Shown: piece by piece, positions 37,583 through 47,311 of the stretch
How positions within the stretch are numbered: position 1 is the first letter of the stretch
Layout: the number at the start of each line of letters is the position of its first letter
Assembly (NCBI RefSeq): GCF_004766055.1
Contig: NZ_SPQR01000018.1
Coordinates: 1 to 57,791 of the forward strand
Direction: 5' to 3'
Length of the DNA stretch: 57,791 nt
Source of the DNA: Desulfosporosinus sp. Sb-LF
GTDB taxonomy: Bacteria > Bacillota > Desulfitobacteriia > Desulfitobacteriales > Desulfitobacteriaceae
Position numbers and translations under genes: made by a program
The notes under the pieces: model-generated
Databases searched by the model: none
Seen by the model: the letters and a program-made list of their open reading frames with translations, nothing else
What the model was told of the DNA's origin: nothing

Positions 37583-37957
37583 ATGACAAAACATCGACCC
37601 AATCGTTTGGCAGAAACGCTCAAAGAGGAAATTTCTCAACTTATCCGTGTCGAGTTAAAAGACCCACGGATTGGCTTTGTAACTTTGACAAGTGTGGAGG
37701 TTGCCGATGATCTAGCACATGCGAGAGTATATGTTAGCGTCTTGGGCACTGAGGAAGAAGGAAAAGCATCCTTAGATGCTTTGAATCGTGCAGCGGGGTT
37801 TGTACGAAGTGAAATCGGTAAGCGTATACGACTTCGACATGTCCCAGCGATTGTTTTCAAATATGATCCTTCCATAGAACATGGTGCACACATTGCTAAG
37901 TTGTTACGGAATGTAGGAATATCCGAAGATACGGGTAGGGAAGATTCGCATGAATGA
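37583..37957 (+). CDS. rbfA: Ribosome-binding factor A
   Basis: RbfA assists 16S 5'-end maturation and cold adaptation. The 124-residue protein has HRPNRLAETLKEEISQLIR, DPRIGFVTLTSVEV, AHARVYVSVLG and the RLRHVPAIVFKYDPSIEHG end. TGGAGGG precedes the ATG. The end overlaps nrnA by eight bases. Confidence 0.95.
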   Translation: MTKHRPNRLAETLKEEISQLIRVELKDPRIGFVTLTSVEVADDLAHARVYVSVLGTEEEGKASLDALNRAAGFVRSEIGKRIRLRHVPAIVFKYDPSIEHGAHIAKLLRNVGISEDTGREDSHE

Positions 37958-38933
37958 TAACACTACCGGGGAAAAGATAATTGAAGTGTTAAGAAAAGCG
38001 CCAAAAGTGGCGCTTTTCTCCCATGTATCACCTGATGGAGATTGTATCGGGTCCATGCTGGCGATTGGTCTTGCGTTAGAAAAGATGGAAAAAGAAGTGA
38101 CGTATTATAATCCCAATTCAGTGCCAAGTTATTTAACGTTTTTACCAGGTGCGTCTCGAATAACGCAGGCTATTCCTAACCCCCAGCCAGAAACTCTAAT
38201 GTTCATAGACTGTACTGATCTTCAACGAGTTAATCTTACGATGTCAGATATTCTTGAAGATAGCACAGTGCTAAACTTGGATCATCATGTCTCAAATCAG
38301 TTCTTTGGTCACTTCAACTGGGTTGATGCCCAAGCTAGTGCTTGTGGAGAACTTGCATTGATTCTCATTAAGCAGCTAGGCGTGGAGATAGATATGGATA
38401 TGGCCATCAACCTTTATACTGCAATAGTAACGGATACTGGCTGCTTTCAATATAGTAATACGACCTCGCAAACCCATCGATTGTCAGCAGAATTATTGGA
38501 CAAAGGGCTTGATTTAGCGAGCATTCATCATAACATCTATGATCAGAAATCCCTTGCGCAGATTAAGTTGCTGCAATGTGCACTGAGCGGAATGGAAATC
38601 CATGCAGAGGGCCAGCTGGCAATCATGACCTTGAGTTTGGACGAGTTCGATAAATGTGGTGCAGAGCAGGAGTTGAGTGAAGGACTAGTTAATCACGCAC
38701 GAAGTATAGCGGGTGTTGAGGTGGCAGTGTTACTGAAAGAGGTGGGGCCTCAAGAGATTAAGGGCGGGCTTCGGTCTAACCTCTGGTTTAATGTCAATGA
38801 AATTGCTGCCCAGTTCGGTGGCGGAGGGCACAAACGTGCTGCGGGATGTACTCTTAGAATTCCCATGGCCGAGGCAAAACAAAGCATGATTACGGTAATT
38901 GAGGAGGCGTTAAAGATTGGAAGGAATCATTAA
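37950..38933 (+). CDS. nrnA: Bifunctional oligoribonuclease and pAp phosphatase (DHH/DHHA1)
   Basis: NrnA degrades RNA fragments of two to five bases and dephosphorylates pAp. The DHH phosphoesterase domain has SHVSPDGDCIGS (24-35), FIDCTD and NLDHHVSN (Asp111, His112, His113), and the DHHA1 domain near the end has QFGGGGHKRAAGCTL. Length of 327 residues is standard. It overlaps rbfA upstream and truB downstream, so it is translated as part of the operon. The second motif and HH ligands all look intact. A perfect hairpin lies within its first codons. Confidence 0.95.
   Translation: MNDNTTGEKIIEVLRKAPKVALFSHVSPDGDCIGSMLAIGLALEKMEKEVTYYNPNSVPSYLTFLPGASRITQAIPNPQPETLMFIDCTDLQRVNLTMSDILEDSTVLNLDHHVSNQFFGHFNWVDAQASACGELALILIKQLGVEIDMDMAINLYTAIVTDTGCFQYSNTTSQTHRLSAELLDKGLDLASIHHNIYDQKSLAQIKLLQCALSGMEIHAEGQLAIMTLSLDEFDKCGAEQELSEGLVNHARSIAGVEVAVLLKEVGPQEIKGGLRSNLWFNVNEIAAQFGGGGHKRAAGCTLRIPMAEAKQSMITVIEEALKIGRNH
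37992..38019 (+). other. Perfect 11-bp hairpin inside the start of nrnA
   Basis: AGAAAAGCGCC (37992-38002) and GGCGCTTTTCT (38009-38019) are exact complements around AAAAGT. It encodes residues 15-24 of NrnA, and the descending arm has TTTT in it. It could pause or partly stop transcription early in nrnA or hinder translation. Confidence 0.55.
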
Positions 38934-39801
38934 CGTCCTTAAGCCGCCAGGGATGACCTCCTCAGATGTCGTTGTCTGGATGCGAAAGGCATTAAACCTA
39001 AAAAAGATTGGCCACACAGGAACTCTTGATCCTGGGGTGGCTGGAGTGCTACCTCTTTGTGTGGGTAAGGGAACACGCTTAGCAGAATACATAACAGAGC
39101 AAGGAAAATCTTATCTTGCCGAGATTACATTTGGGATTACGACAGATACTCAGGATGCCTTTGGGAAAGTAAGCCAAGTGAGTTTACCGGAATTGAGACA
39201 AAGTGACTTAGAGCGCGTAATACCAGAGTTCTTGGGTAAAATTTCTCAAATTCCCCCAATGTATTCGGCGGTTCGTAAAGAAGGTAAACATCTTTACGAA
39301 TATGCTCGGCAAGGTTTATCGATTGAGAGAGCCCCTCGTGAAGTGTCTATTTATAAATTAAAGCTGAAAAAATGGTACGAAGGGGAGTACCCCCGGGCGA
39401 TCTTGGATATTGAGTGCTCAAAAGGTACATATATTCGGACTCTATGTCATGACCTAGGGCAGGCCTTGGGTTGTGGAGCGAATATGTCCTATTTATTGCG
39501 CGTTCGTTCTGGCCCGTTCAAGATTCAGGAGAGTTGGACACTTGAGGAGATCGAAAAGCAAGTACGTGAGTCAAGCTATCCTTTCTTACTGCCGCTCACT
39601 GCCGGAATAGATCTGCCTCGTGTATCGTTATCTGCAGCTCGCGCAAAGGCATTTAGGAATGGTTTGTCAACAAGGCGAGAATTAGTCAAGGTATCTGCCG
39701 AAGGAAATGAACCCTATGTACAGGTGATTGAGGATGGAGAATTAATCGGTATTGGGGTCTGGCGTGAAGAATGTTTATTTCCACATAAGGTTTTTGGATG
39801 A
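38917..39801 (+). CDS. truB: tRNA pseudouridine-55 synthase
   Basis: TruB makes pseudouridine-55 in the T loop. Catalytic Asp38 lies in KKIGHTGTLDPGVAGVLPL; the YLAEITFGITTDTQDAFG and CSKGTYIRTLCHDLG blocks are also present, with a C-terminal PUA-like end (residues 230-294). The TTG start at 38917 with GGAGGCG upstream overlaps the nrnA end by 17 bases. The length of 294 is normal. Confidence 0.95.
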   Translation: MEGIINVLKPPGMTSSDVVVWMRKALNLKKIGHTGTLDPGVAGVLPLCVGKGTRLAEYITEQGKSYLAEITFGITTDTQDAFGKVSQVSLPELRQSDLERVIPEFLGKISQIPPMYSAVRKEGKHLYEYARQGLSIERAPREVSIYKLKLKKWYEGEYPRAILDIECSKGTYIRTLCHDLGQALGCGANMSYLLRVRSGPFKIQESWTLEEIEKQVRESSYPFLLPLTAGIDLPRVSLSAARAKAFRNGLSTRRELVKVSAEGNEPYVQVIEDGELIGIGVWREECLFPHKVFG

Positions 39802-39819
39802 TTTAGGAGGGTCAATTCC

Positions 39820-40776
39820 GTGCAAGTTCGAACAAGTCTGCCTATGGAAGGCAAAGAACCCTGTGTCTTAGCGTTAGGTAATTTTGATGGAGTACATCAG
39901 GGACACCGTCGTTTGCTTGAGCATGGATTAGAACAAGCGGTACGTTTGGGTGTGGGGCTTGATGTTTTGATCTTTGAGCCTCATCCATTAAAAGTATTAT
40001 TTCCTGAACGGGGAGTAAAGTTGCTGTCCGCTATTCAAGATCGATTGCGATATTTAGAAGAGATGGGTGTTCATACAGTTTATCTTTTACCATTTACTAT
40101 GGAAATGGCGAATACTTCACCAGAACGGTTTGTTGAGACGATACTTCTACCCCTTGGAGTAATTCATGTTGTGGTTGGTTTTAACTACTCATTTGGTGCC
40201 CATGGTAAAGGAAACCCTGAGTTGATCCAGATCTTAGGGCAGAAGCTTGGTTTTGGAGTGAGTGTTCTCCAGGCCCAAATGCTGGGTGGTCAGGTGATTT
40301 CCTCAAGTAGTATTCGTAAGGCCTTACTTCAAGGGGATATTAGATTAGCTAGCTCTCTACTTGGGCGCCCACCTTGTCTTCGAGGAACAGTGGTACATGG
40401 GGAGGAACGAGGACGTCAGCTTGGTTATCCGACGGCCAACATACTTCCAGCAGAAGACATACTCATTCCGAAGCGAGGAGTATATGCGGTTTGGGCCGAG
40501 TTGGATGGTAGACAAGTGCCAGGGATGATGAACATTGGCATGAAGCCAACCTTTCACGATTTGTATGGCACCTCGGTGGAGGTCCATTTCTTTGATTTTA
40601 AGAAAGATCTGTACGATAGAGAGATTTTGGTACACATAGAAGAACGTTTGCGCGATGAACGGAAATTTAATGGAATAGACGAACTTTTGATCCAACTTAA
40701 AAAAGATCGAGAAAAGGCTGATTATGTCTTGACAAAGATCCTTTTACAGCATACAACTTTACAAAAACATGATTAA
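39820..40776 (+). CDS. ribF: Bifunctional riboflavin kinase/FAD synthetase
   Basis: RibF phosphorylates riboflavin to FMN and adenylylates it to FAD. The N-terminal nucleotidyltransferase has VLALGNFDGVHQGHRRLLEH, GFNYSFGAHGKGN and ISSSSIRKALLQGD. The C-terminal kinase has GEERGRQLGYPTANI, KRGVYAVWAELDG and the MNIGMKPTF block. The GTG start has an AGGAGG upstream. Length 318 residues is standard. Confidence 0.95.
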   Translation: MQVRTSLPMEGKEPCVLALGNFDGVHQGHRRLLEHGLEQAVRLGVGLDVLIFEPHPLKVLFPERGVKLLSAIQDRLRYLEEMGVHTVYLLPFTMEMANTSPERFVETILLPLGVIHVVVGFNYSFGAHGKGNPELIQILGQKLGFGVSVLQAQMLGGQVISSSSIRKALLQGDIRLASSLLGRPPCLRGTVVHGEERGRQLGYPTANILPAEDILIPKRGVYAVWAELDGRQVPGMMNIGMKPTFHDLYGTSVEVHFFDFKKDLYDREILVHIEERLRDERKFNGIDELLIQLKKDREKADYVLTKILLQHTTLQKHD

Positions 40777-40814
40777 CATGTATACTGTTTTAGAATCGAT
40801 TAGAATCCACTGAC

Positions 40815-40844
40815 TCGGATTGGCGAGGTCTCCGACGCTGACCT
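40815..40844 (+). promoter_or_regulatory. Candidate pseudoknot in the rpsO leader
   Basis: AGGTC (40826-40830) and GACCT (40840-40844) form a hairpin whose loop begins with TCCGA (40831-40835). TCGGA at 40815-40819 is complementary to that loop, giving an H-type pseudoknot. It ends about 37 bases before the rpsO start. S15 regulates its own mRNA through leader structures of differing shape in many bacteria; this example is inferred by pairing only. Confidence 0.45.
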
Positions 40845-40880
40845 GGGCAGTTGGAAATTATTAAAATGGGGGAATTTCTC

Positions 40881-41147
40881 ATGATGACAACCGAAAGAAA
40901 ACAAGAAATTATTTTAAAGCATGCCCAACACGAAGGGGACACGGGTTCTCCGGAAGTACAAATTGCACTTCTCACTGAACGGATTACTTATTTAACAGAA
41001 CACTTTAAGACTCATAAGAAAGACCACCATTCCCGTCGTGGACTCTTAAAAATGGTCGGTTCAAGACGCGCATTGTTGACCTATTTGAAAAATGTTGACT
41101 TTGATCGTTATCGTAATATTATTGCGGTACTTGGTCTGCGGAAATAA
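40881..41147 (+). CDS. rpsO: 30S ribosomal protein S15
   Basis: S15 binds the 16S three-way junction. The 88-residue protein has [20 protein letters not shown] and [21 protein letters not shown], typical of the family. ATG 40881, followed by a second ATG, has GGGGGAA seven bases before; an earlier in-frame ATG at 40866 would add an atypical N-terminus. A perfect 14-bp terminator follows. Confidence 0.96.
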   Translation: MMTTERKQEIILKHAQHEGDTGSPEVQIALLTERITYLTEHFKTHKKDHHSRRGLLKMVGSRRALLTYLKNVDFDRYRNIIAVLGLRK

Positions 41148-41160
41148 TACGGAAAAAAGA

Positions 41161-41194
41161 GAAAGAAGCGGATCTAGCATGATCCGCTTCTTTC
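41161..41194 (+). terminator. Terminator of rpsO
   Basis: GAAAGAAGCGGATC (41161-41174) pairs perfectly with GATCCGCTTCTTTC (41181-41194) around TAGCAT. It is nearly symmetrical (A-rich upstream, T-rich downstream). It separates rpsO from pnp. Confidence 0.8.
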
Positions 41195-41327
41195 ACCTTA
41201 TAGGGGATTTTTAAGTAGAGTTTTATTAAATAGGTTTTATTTATGCAAATTGCAGGAAATAATAACAATATGTCGAAGAGAAAACAAGTTGAATAGAAGG
41301 ATTGAATAGTTTTAAGGGGGTTTCATC

Positions 41328-43475
41328 GTGAAACAGGAAATACTTGAAAAGTCACTCTCGGTCGGTGGGAGAACTATGACTTTCCAAACTGGAAAAATTG
41401 GTAAACAAGCGGGAGGCTCGGTTTTTCTCCGCTATGGGGATACAGTAGTTTCTGCTTTTGCTACATGCAGCGCAGCACCTCGGGAAGGAATCGATTTCTT
41501 TCCTTTGACCGTTGAGTTTGAAGAACGGATGTATGCAGCAGGTAAAATTCCAGGCGGATTTATTAAACGTGAAGGAAGGGCTAGTGAGAAGGCAACTCTG
41601 TCCGCTCGTTTAATTGACCGTCCAGTTCGTCCGTTGTTCCCACAAGGGTTTCGTAATGATGTCCAAGTGGTGGCAGCGGTTATGTCCGTAGATCAAGATT
41701 GTGCGACAGATATTACGGCTATTAATGCAGCGTCTGCAGCCTTAACCATCTCGAATATTCCTTTTGAAGGTCCGATTGGAGCAGTCACAGTAGGACTTGT
41801 TGAGAATGAATTTGTCATTAATCCTACGATTGATCAAGCGGCTAAAAGCTTAATGCTTCTTACGGTGGCAGGAACGGAAGATGCTGTCATGATGGTGGAA
41901 GCTAGTGCTCACGAAGTGCCCGAAGATCAAATATTGGATGCGATTATGTTTGGACATTCGGAAATCAGAAAGATTGTTAAGTTCATCGCGGAGTATCGTG
42001 AAGAAGCTTTGACTTTGGGTTTAGCTAAAGAGAAACGCGAAGTGAAGTTTACTAAAATCGAAGATCGTCTTGTCGAATCGGTTAAAGCATATGCCTATGA
42101 TAAATTAGATGCCGCAGTACGCGTGGAAGAGAAGCATGCTCGGGAAGATGCAATCGACGAAGTTAAAGCAGAAGCCTTGAGTTATTTTGAAGCCGAGTTC
42201 CCAGATGATACTAAAGCTATCAAGGCAGTTCTGGAAGACATCGTGCATCTGATTGTCCGCAAATTGATCACGGATGAGCATATTCGTCCGGATGGTCGGG
42301 CAGTGGACGAAGTTCGCCCAATCAGTATTGAAGTAGGAATCCTGCCGCGTACTCATGGGACAGGCCTCTTTACAAGAGGGCAAACTCAGGTGTTAACTGT
42401 CACAACGTTGGGTGCTGCAGGTGACGAACAAATTTTAGATGGCTTAGGTCTTGAACGGTCAAAGCGATACATACATCATTATAATTTCCCCCCCTATAGT
42501 GTTGGGGAAACCCGACCGATGCGAGGACCAGGACGTCGAGAGATTGGTCACGGCGCACTTGCGGAAAGAGCGTTACTACCTGTTTTGCCAGATGAAAATG
42601 AATTTCCCTATACAATCCGTTTAGTTTCTGAGGTTTTAGAGTCAAATGGTTCAAGCTCAATGGCCTCTGTTTGCGGAAGTACCCTCTCCCTAATGGACGC
42701 AGGTGTTCCTATCACATCTCCAGTGGCAGGCATTGCAATGGGTCTTATTAAGGAAGGGGATCAGATCGCAATTCTCACCGATATTCAGGGCTTAGAAGAT
42801 CACTTTGGAGATATGGATTTCAAAGTAGCTGGGACTAGCAAAGGTGTAACTGCTTTGCAAATGGATATTAAGATCATGGGCGTTTCCCGCGAGATTCTAT
42901 CTAGGGCCTTAAGCCAAGCTAAAGCTGGACGGCTTTTTATTCTCAATAAGATGTTGGCTGTCATGGACAAACCACGTCCTCAACTTTCTACCTATGCACC
43001 TAGAATCATTACTGCATCTATTCATCCGGATAAGATACGAGATGTTATTGGACCAGGTGGAAAGACGATCAAAAAGATAATTGATGAAACAGGAGTTAAG
43101 ATTGACATTGAGGATGACGGCCGAGTCTTTATCTCTTCAATGAACGGCGATGGAGGAGAACAGGCGTTAAGAATTATTCAGTCCTTAACTCAGGAAGTGG
43201 AAGTAGGTAAAACCTATAAGGGTAGAGTCACGCGGGTCATGGATTTTGGCGCTTTTGTAGAAGTTATCCCGGGCGTTTTGGGTCTTACTGGCAAGGAAGG
43301 GCTCGTTCATATTTCCCAACTTGCCCATGAACGCGTCGAAAAGGTAGAAGACATTGTAAAAGTCGGTGATGAGATCATGGTTAAAGCGACAGCCATTGAT
43401 AAACAGGGTCGTTTGAATCTTTCTCGTAAAGAGGCTATGCCAAACGTACGTAAGGAAAATCCAACCAGCCTCTAA
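41328..43475 (+). CDS. pnp: Polyribonucleotide nucleotidyltransferase (PNPase)
   Basis: PNPase degrades RNA phosphorolytically from the 3' end. The 715-residue protein has two RNase PH domains (N-terminal one with [20 protein letters not shown] and [12 protein letters not shown]; second with [23 protein letters not shown] and the active-site [12 protein letters not shown]), then a KH domain (about 555-615, [17 protein letters not shown]) and an S1 domain (about 622-692). The GTG start has AAGGGGG upstream. It follows rpsO as in most bacteria. Confidence 0.97.
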   Translation: MKQEILEKSLSVGGRTMTFQTGKIGKQAGGSVFLRYGDTVVSAFATCSAAPREGIDFFPLTVEFEERMYAAGKIPGGFIKREGRASEKATLSARLIDRPVRPLFPQGFRNDVQVVAAVMSVDQDCATDITAINAASAALTISNIPFEGPIGAVTVGLVENEFVINPTIDQAAKSLMLLTVAGTEDAVMMVEASAHEVPEDQILDAIMFGHSEIRKIVKFIAEYREEALTLGLAKEKREVKFTKIEDRLVESVKAYAYDKLDAAVRVEEKHAREDAIDEVKAEALSYFEAEFPDDTKAIKAVLEDIVHLIVRKLITDEHIRPDGRAVDEVRPISIEVGILPRTHGTGLFTRGQTQVLTVTTLGAAGDEQILDGLGLERSKRYIHHYNFPPYSVGETRPMRGPGRREIGHGALAERALLPVLPDENEFPYTIRLVSEVLESNGSSSMASVCGSTLSLMDAGVPITSPVAGIAMGLIKEGDQIAILTDIQGLEDHFGDMDFKVAGTSKGVTALQMDIKIMGVSREILSRALSQAKAGRLFILNKMLAVMDKPRPQLSTYAPRIITASIHPDKIRDVIGPGGKTIKKIIDETGVKIDIEDDGRVFISSMNGDGGEQALRIIQSLTQEVEVGKTYKGRVTRVMDFGAFVEVIPGVLGLTGKEGLVHISQLAHERVEKVEDIVKVGDEIMVKATAIDKQGRLNLSRKEAMPNVRKENPTSL

Positions 43476-43575
43476 ATCGTTCTCAAGCATTTTGAGTTCA
43501 TTATGTTATATAATCTAAATGATGACAGTCTGTGAGTCCCTCTATCCGCATAAATTTTAAGGAGGGGGGACGCGA

Positions 43576-44331
43576 ATGTTCATTAACTTAAAAATCTCGC
43601 GACGAATACTCTCGTTAGGCGGGATTTTCTTTCTATTGTTCGCTGGAGTTGTCGCGGAAAAGTGGATTACGGTATCTCATTCTGCAGTCTTAAAGCCCAT
43701 TGATCAGGTTAAAACGGAACAAAAAGTTATGGCATTAACAATCAATGTGGATTGGGGCGAAGAATATATCCCAGCAATATTAGACACTTTAGATAAAGGC
43801 AAAGCACCGGCAACATTTTTTGTCACTGGACGTTGGGCTAAGAAAAATCCAGACTTGCTAAAAATAATAGCAAGCCGTGGTCACCAAATTGAGAACCATG
43901 GATATTCTCACCCGCATCCTGACCAGCTTTCCATTGGATCAAACCAAGAAGAAATCAAAAAAACCGAAAGCATTATCGAAGGCATTATTGGGCGGAAAAC
44001 ACGTTTTTATGCGCCTCCTTATGGGGAAAAAGGTGCATCTGGACTACGCGCTGCCCATGATTTGGGCTATCAGACCATTCTATGGACCCTAGATACTGTG
44101 GATTGGCGAACGGATAGTACGCCGGAGCTTATTGCTAAACGTATTATTAATCCAGCGATACGGTTTGGAATTAAACCGAATAAGTCTGGAGCCATTGTAT
44201 TGATGCATCCGAAATCGAATACAGTCAAAGCTCTGCCTGTCATTCTCGACCAACTGTCCCGAGAAGGATATATTTTCCAAACTCTTGATGGACTAATAAC
44301 ATTTGACCAGATCGGAGATACTACCTCATGA
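43576..44331 (+). CDS. Polysaccharide deacetylase family protein, YlxY-like
   Basis: The 251-residue protein has an N-terminal membrane anchor (residues 8-27, ISRRILSLGGIFFLLFAGVV) and an extracytoplasmic NodB-type domain. The family block TFDDG is here TINVDWGEEY, so the paired Asp (general base and metal ligand) is altered, while NHGYSHPHP keeps the metal histidines and FYAPPYGEKG the substrate block. The same change is known to me for YlxY, the sporulation protein after pnpA in Bacillus, and the gene occupies the same place. Catalytic activity is thus uncertain. AAGGAGGGGGG precedes the ATG. Confidence 0.88.
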   Translation: MFINLKISRRILSLGGIFFLLFAGVVAEKWITVSHSAVLKPIDQVKTEQKVMALTINVDWGEEYIPAILDTLDKGKAPATFFVTGRWAKKNPDLLKIIASRGHQIENHGYSHPHPDQLSIGSNQEEIKKTESIIEGIIGRKTRFYAPPYGEKGASGLRAAHDLGYQTILWTLDTVDWRTDSTPELIAKRIINPAIRFGIKPNKSGAIVLMHPKSNTVKALPVILDQLSREGYIFQTLDGLITFDQIGDTTS

Positions 44332-44360
44332 CGAAAAGAAGTAGAAGTTGAGGTGGTTCG

Positions 44361-45350
44361 ATGATCAGGCAAAAGTGGACGCATGCTAGGTGCTGCGTCT
44401 TTCTTTGTATTATAAGCATGGGCTTTGGCATTTTACCCTCAGTCCCTGTTTATGGTGCGACAGCAAAAAATCCGGCATCAGGAAAGATAGTTAAGAAACC
44501 TATCACGCCTAAGCCTACTGCAGTCGAATTAGGGCCTTCTAGGATTAGCGCAGAAGCTGCTGTGTTGATGGATGTAGCTACCGGCGATGTTCTCTTCAAT
44601 AAACAGGCAAATAAACGTCGCCCACCTGCCAGTACCACGAAAATCATGACCGCTATCTTGGGCATGGAGTTAGGGCGGCCTGATGAAGTAGTAACCGTAA
44701 GTAAGAAAGCAGCTGCTGTCGGCGAAGCAACCTTGCATCTTGATCCAGGAGAAAAGATCACTTTATATGAACTCATTACCGGAGCTTTAGTACGTTCAGG
44801 GAATGACGCTTGTGTTGCTATTGCTGAGCAAATTTCGGGAAGTGAAGAGCAGTTTGTCAAACTTATGAATCGTAAAGCGTTGGCTCTGGGCGCGGAAAAT
44901 ACTCATTTTGAAAACACTAACGGCCTTCCACTGAAAGAGCATTATTCCACCGCTTACGATCTTGCTCTGATGGCTCGCCATGGTTTGCAAATTCCGCAAT
45001 TTGGATCGATTACTCGTCAAAAAGAAACGAAAATTCACTTCCTAGAGCCGGATGCCTTCATGGATTTGCGAAATACGAATAAACTACTCTGGAATTATCC
45101 GTATGCAGATGGAGTAAAAACTGGGACGACCACTGCGGCAGGGAAATGTCTTGTTGCATCTGCAACGAAGGAAGGACGACAGCTATTGGTTGTGGTTCTT
45201 AATGCACCCGATCGGTTCGGGGATGCGAAGAAACTTTTGGAGTGGGGTTTTGAAAAAAAAGAGTCAGTTCCGCTTGATAAGGCAGGACAGGCGACTGCGC
45301 AATTGCAGGATCCCAAACAAATCCAATTGATTATTACTGATCCTAATTAA
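44361..45350 (+). CDS. D-alanyl-D-alanine carboxypeptidase (DacF/PBP5 family)
   Basis: Low-molecular-weight penicillin-binding protein that trims the terminal D-Ala of peptidoglycan stem peptides. It has a signal peptide (about 1-32), a Thr/Pro/Lys linker, then the S11 domain: Ser91-X-X-Lys94 in PASTTK, SGN at 146-148 and KTG at 253-255. The 329 residues end soon after the peptidase domain, without the PBP5 C-terminal domain and amphipathic anchor. It lies in a sporulation-linked context between ylxY and the zinc protease, suggesting a DacF-like role in the spore cortex; the exact paralogue is not proven. Confidence 0.9.
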   Translation: MIRQKWTHARCCVFLCIISMGFGILPSVPVYGATAKNPASGKIVKKPITPKPTAVELGPSRISAEAAVLMDVATGDVLFNKQANKRRPPASTTKIMTAILGMELGRPDEVVTVSKKAAAVGEATLHLDPGEKITLYELITGALVRSGNDACVAIAEQISGSEEQFVKLMNRKALALGAENTHFENTNGLPLKEHYSTAYDLALMARHGLQIPQFGSITRQKETKIHFLEPDAFMDLRNTNKLLWNYPYADGVKTGTTTAAGKCLVASATKEGRQLLVVVLNAPDRFGDAKKLLEWGFEKKESVPLDKAGQATAQLQDPKQIQLIITDPN

Positions 45351-45430
45351 AATGTCAGTAGTTCTAGAAGTTAAACGCAAGAAACTCCAAACCTGAGTCG
45401 TGTGGGAAAAATGTGAAGGAGTTGACTGTA

Positions 45431-46702
45431 TTGTATCGAAAGACGGTATTGCCTAATGGGGTTAGAATTATTACAGAAGAAATCGAACATGTGCGTTCCG
45501 CTGCTTTTGGAGTATGGGTGGGAGCAGGTTCCAGAGATGAACGTGAAGGGTACGAGGGTATATCTCATTTTATGGAACATATGTTTTTTAAAGGGACGGA
45601 ACATCGAAGTGCGCGCGCTTTAGCGGAATCCCTCGAAGCCGTTGGTGGACAGCTGAATGCCTTCACGACGAAAGAATATACCTGCTACTATGCTAAAGTT
45701 CTAGATGAGGACCTTGATCTGGCAATTGATGTTTTAAGTGATATGTTTTTCCATTCGCTTTTCGATGAAAAGGAAATCGAAAAGGAGAAGAATGTAGTTA
45801 TTGAAGAAATTAAAATGTATGAGGATTCTCCTGATGAACTGATTCATGATATTTTTTCTGAGTATGTATGGAATGATCATCCCTTAGGAAAGCCGATCTT
45901 GGGGACGGAGGAGAGCATAAGGTCATTAAGTCGGGATAAAATTATGCATTTTCTCTCAGAGCATTATGCCCCAGACAATGTTGTCATCGCTGTGGCAGGT
46001 AAGATTAAGCATGATGAGGTTGTAGAGAAACTGACTGATCAGTTCGGCACTTTCAAGAGGGGAGGGCGACGGGTTCTCGAAGGAACGCCCACCGGTCAGA
46101 CTGTTCAACACTATCAAAAGAAAGAGACGGAGCAGATGCATATTATCCTGGGGGTACCAGGGCTGGGTCAGGACGACGAGGATATTTATGCGATGCACAT
46201 CTTCAACAATATTTTAGGTGGAGGATTGAGCTCCAGGTTGTTCCAGGAGATACGAGAACAGCGCGGATTGGCTTATTCCGTGTATTCTTATCACTCCACA
46301 TATGTAGATACGGGGCTATTCGCGGTCTATGCCGGAACGAGTCCCAATAATACTAGAGAAGTGATCGAGTGTATTCTCCAAGAGCTGAAGGATATTGAGC
46401 AAAATGGTATAACCAAAGAGGAATTAGAAAGGACCAAGGCGCAAATTAAAGGTGGTCTATATCTAGGGCTTGAATCAGTAAGCAGTCGGATGAGTCGCTT
46501 GGGGAAAACAGAACTTACGTATAACCGTGTACTTTCGCCTGAAGAAGTGGTGGAAAAACTGGAAAAGGTGACCTTGGACGATGTATTGCGCGTGGTCGGA
46601 CGACTTTGGCAGAAAGATAAAATCAGTATTATGACCATGGGCCCTTCAGGACATGACGTTAAATTATCCGATTTATTAAAGCAGACTGGTTGGGAAGAGT
46701 AG
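45431..46702 (+). CDS. M16 family zinc peptidase, YmxG-like
   Basis: Pitrilysin-type protease. The inverted zinc motif HFMEH is at 46-50, with the distal Glu in the NVVIEEIKMYEDSPDEL helix, then the C-terminal inactive half with the RGLAYSVYSYHSTY block. Length 423 residues is standard for processing-peptidase-like YmxG/MlpA. The TTG at 45431, with AAGGAG ten bases before, gives the usual start MYRKTVLPNGVRI. A GTG at 45413 is possible but lacks a site. Same location as in Bacillus (after pnp and ylxY). Confidence 0.93.
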   Translation: MYRKTVLPNGVRIITEEIEHVRSAAFGVWVGAGSRDEREGYEGISHFMEHMFFKGTEHRSARALAESLEAVGGQLNAFTTKEYTCYYAKVLDEDLDLAIDVLSDMFFHSLFDEKEIEKEKNVVIEEIKMYEDSPDELIHDIFSEYVWNDHPLGKPILGTEESIRSLSRDKIMHFLSEHYAPDNVVIAVAGKIKHDEVVEKLTDQFGTFKRGGRRVLEGTPTGQTVQHYQKKETEQMHIILGVPGLGQDDEDIYAMHIFNNILGGGLSSRLFQEIREQRGLAYSVYSYHSTYVDTGLFAVYAGTSPNNTREVIECILQELKDIEQNGITKEELERTKAQIKGGLYLGLESVSSRMSRLGKTELTYNRVLSPEEVVEKLEKVTLDDVLRVVGRLWQKDKISIMTMGPSGHDVKLSDLLKQTGWEE

Positions 46703-46722
46703 GCAAAAGCCTACTCTCTTTA
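46696..46722 (+). terminator. Hairpin at end of M16 peptidase gene
   Basis: AGAGTAGGC (46696-46704) and GCCTACTCT (46709-46717) pair around AAAA, followed by CTTTAT. The stem overlaps the stop codon. Confidence 0.7.
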
Positions 46723-46771
46723 TAATAACTTGACCTATTAATAGTTATTGAGGAAAAGGGGTTAAAAGAAG

Positions 46772-47224
46772 GTGCTAAATCCAATCACAGTAAAGATCAA
46801 AAAGATGGCGAACTATTCCTCGGCCCTTCCTTCATATGCAACACCTGGCTCAGCGGGTGTAGATCTGTGTGCTAATCTCCACGAATCATTGACGGTGAGC
46901 CCTGGAGGAAATGTTAAAGTTCCGACCGGTTTAGCCATCGAACTCCCTAGTGAAAATGTGGTCGCACTTGTTTTTGCACGAAGCGGCCTGGCAAGTCGTT
47001 CTGGGATTGGGTTAACGAATGGAGTGGGTGTAATTGATTCCGATTATCGGGGGGAAATTCAAGTCTTAATGCAAAATCTTGGACACCAACCCGTTACAAT
47101 CAATCCTGGAGATCGAATCGCCCAAATGCTTTTTATGCCAGTTTTTCAGGCGCTTTTTGAAGATGTTGCAGAACTTAAGGAATCGTCTCGTGGAGCAGGG
47201 GGGTTCGGTTCGACGGGAATTTGA
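46772..47224 (+). CDS. dut: dUTP diphosphatase
   Basis: Trimeric dUTPase which keeps uracil out of DNA. All five motifs are present in 150 residues: PGSAGVDL, RSGLASRSGIGL, GVIDSDYRGEIQV, GDRIAQMLF and the C-terminal arm RGAGGFGSTG. Starts with GTG, AAGGGG upstream. Located between the M16 peptidase and ymxH. Confidence 0.95.
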   Translation: MLNPITVKIKKMANYSSALPSYATPGSAGVDLCANLHESLTVSPGGNVKVPTGLAIELPSENVVALVFARSGLASRSGIGLTNGVGVIDSDYRGEIQVLMQNLGHQPVTINPGDRIAQMLFMPVFQALFEDVAELKESSRGAGGFGSTGI

Positions 47225-47311
47225 GATGAAGGGATTGTAGTCCAATTTCTTTTAATTCCAAGTTCTACGGAAGTTTGTCTTTTCATACAATCCCCATGAG
47301 GGGGAGTGAAA

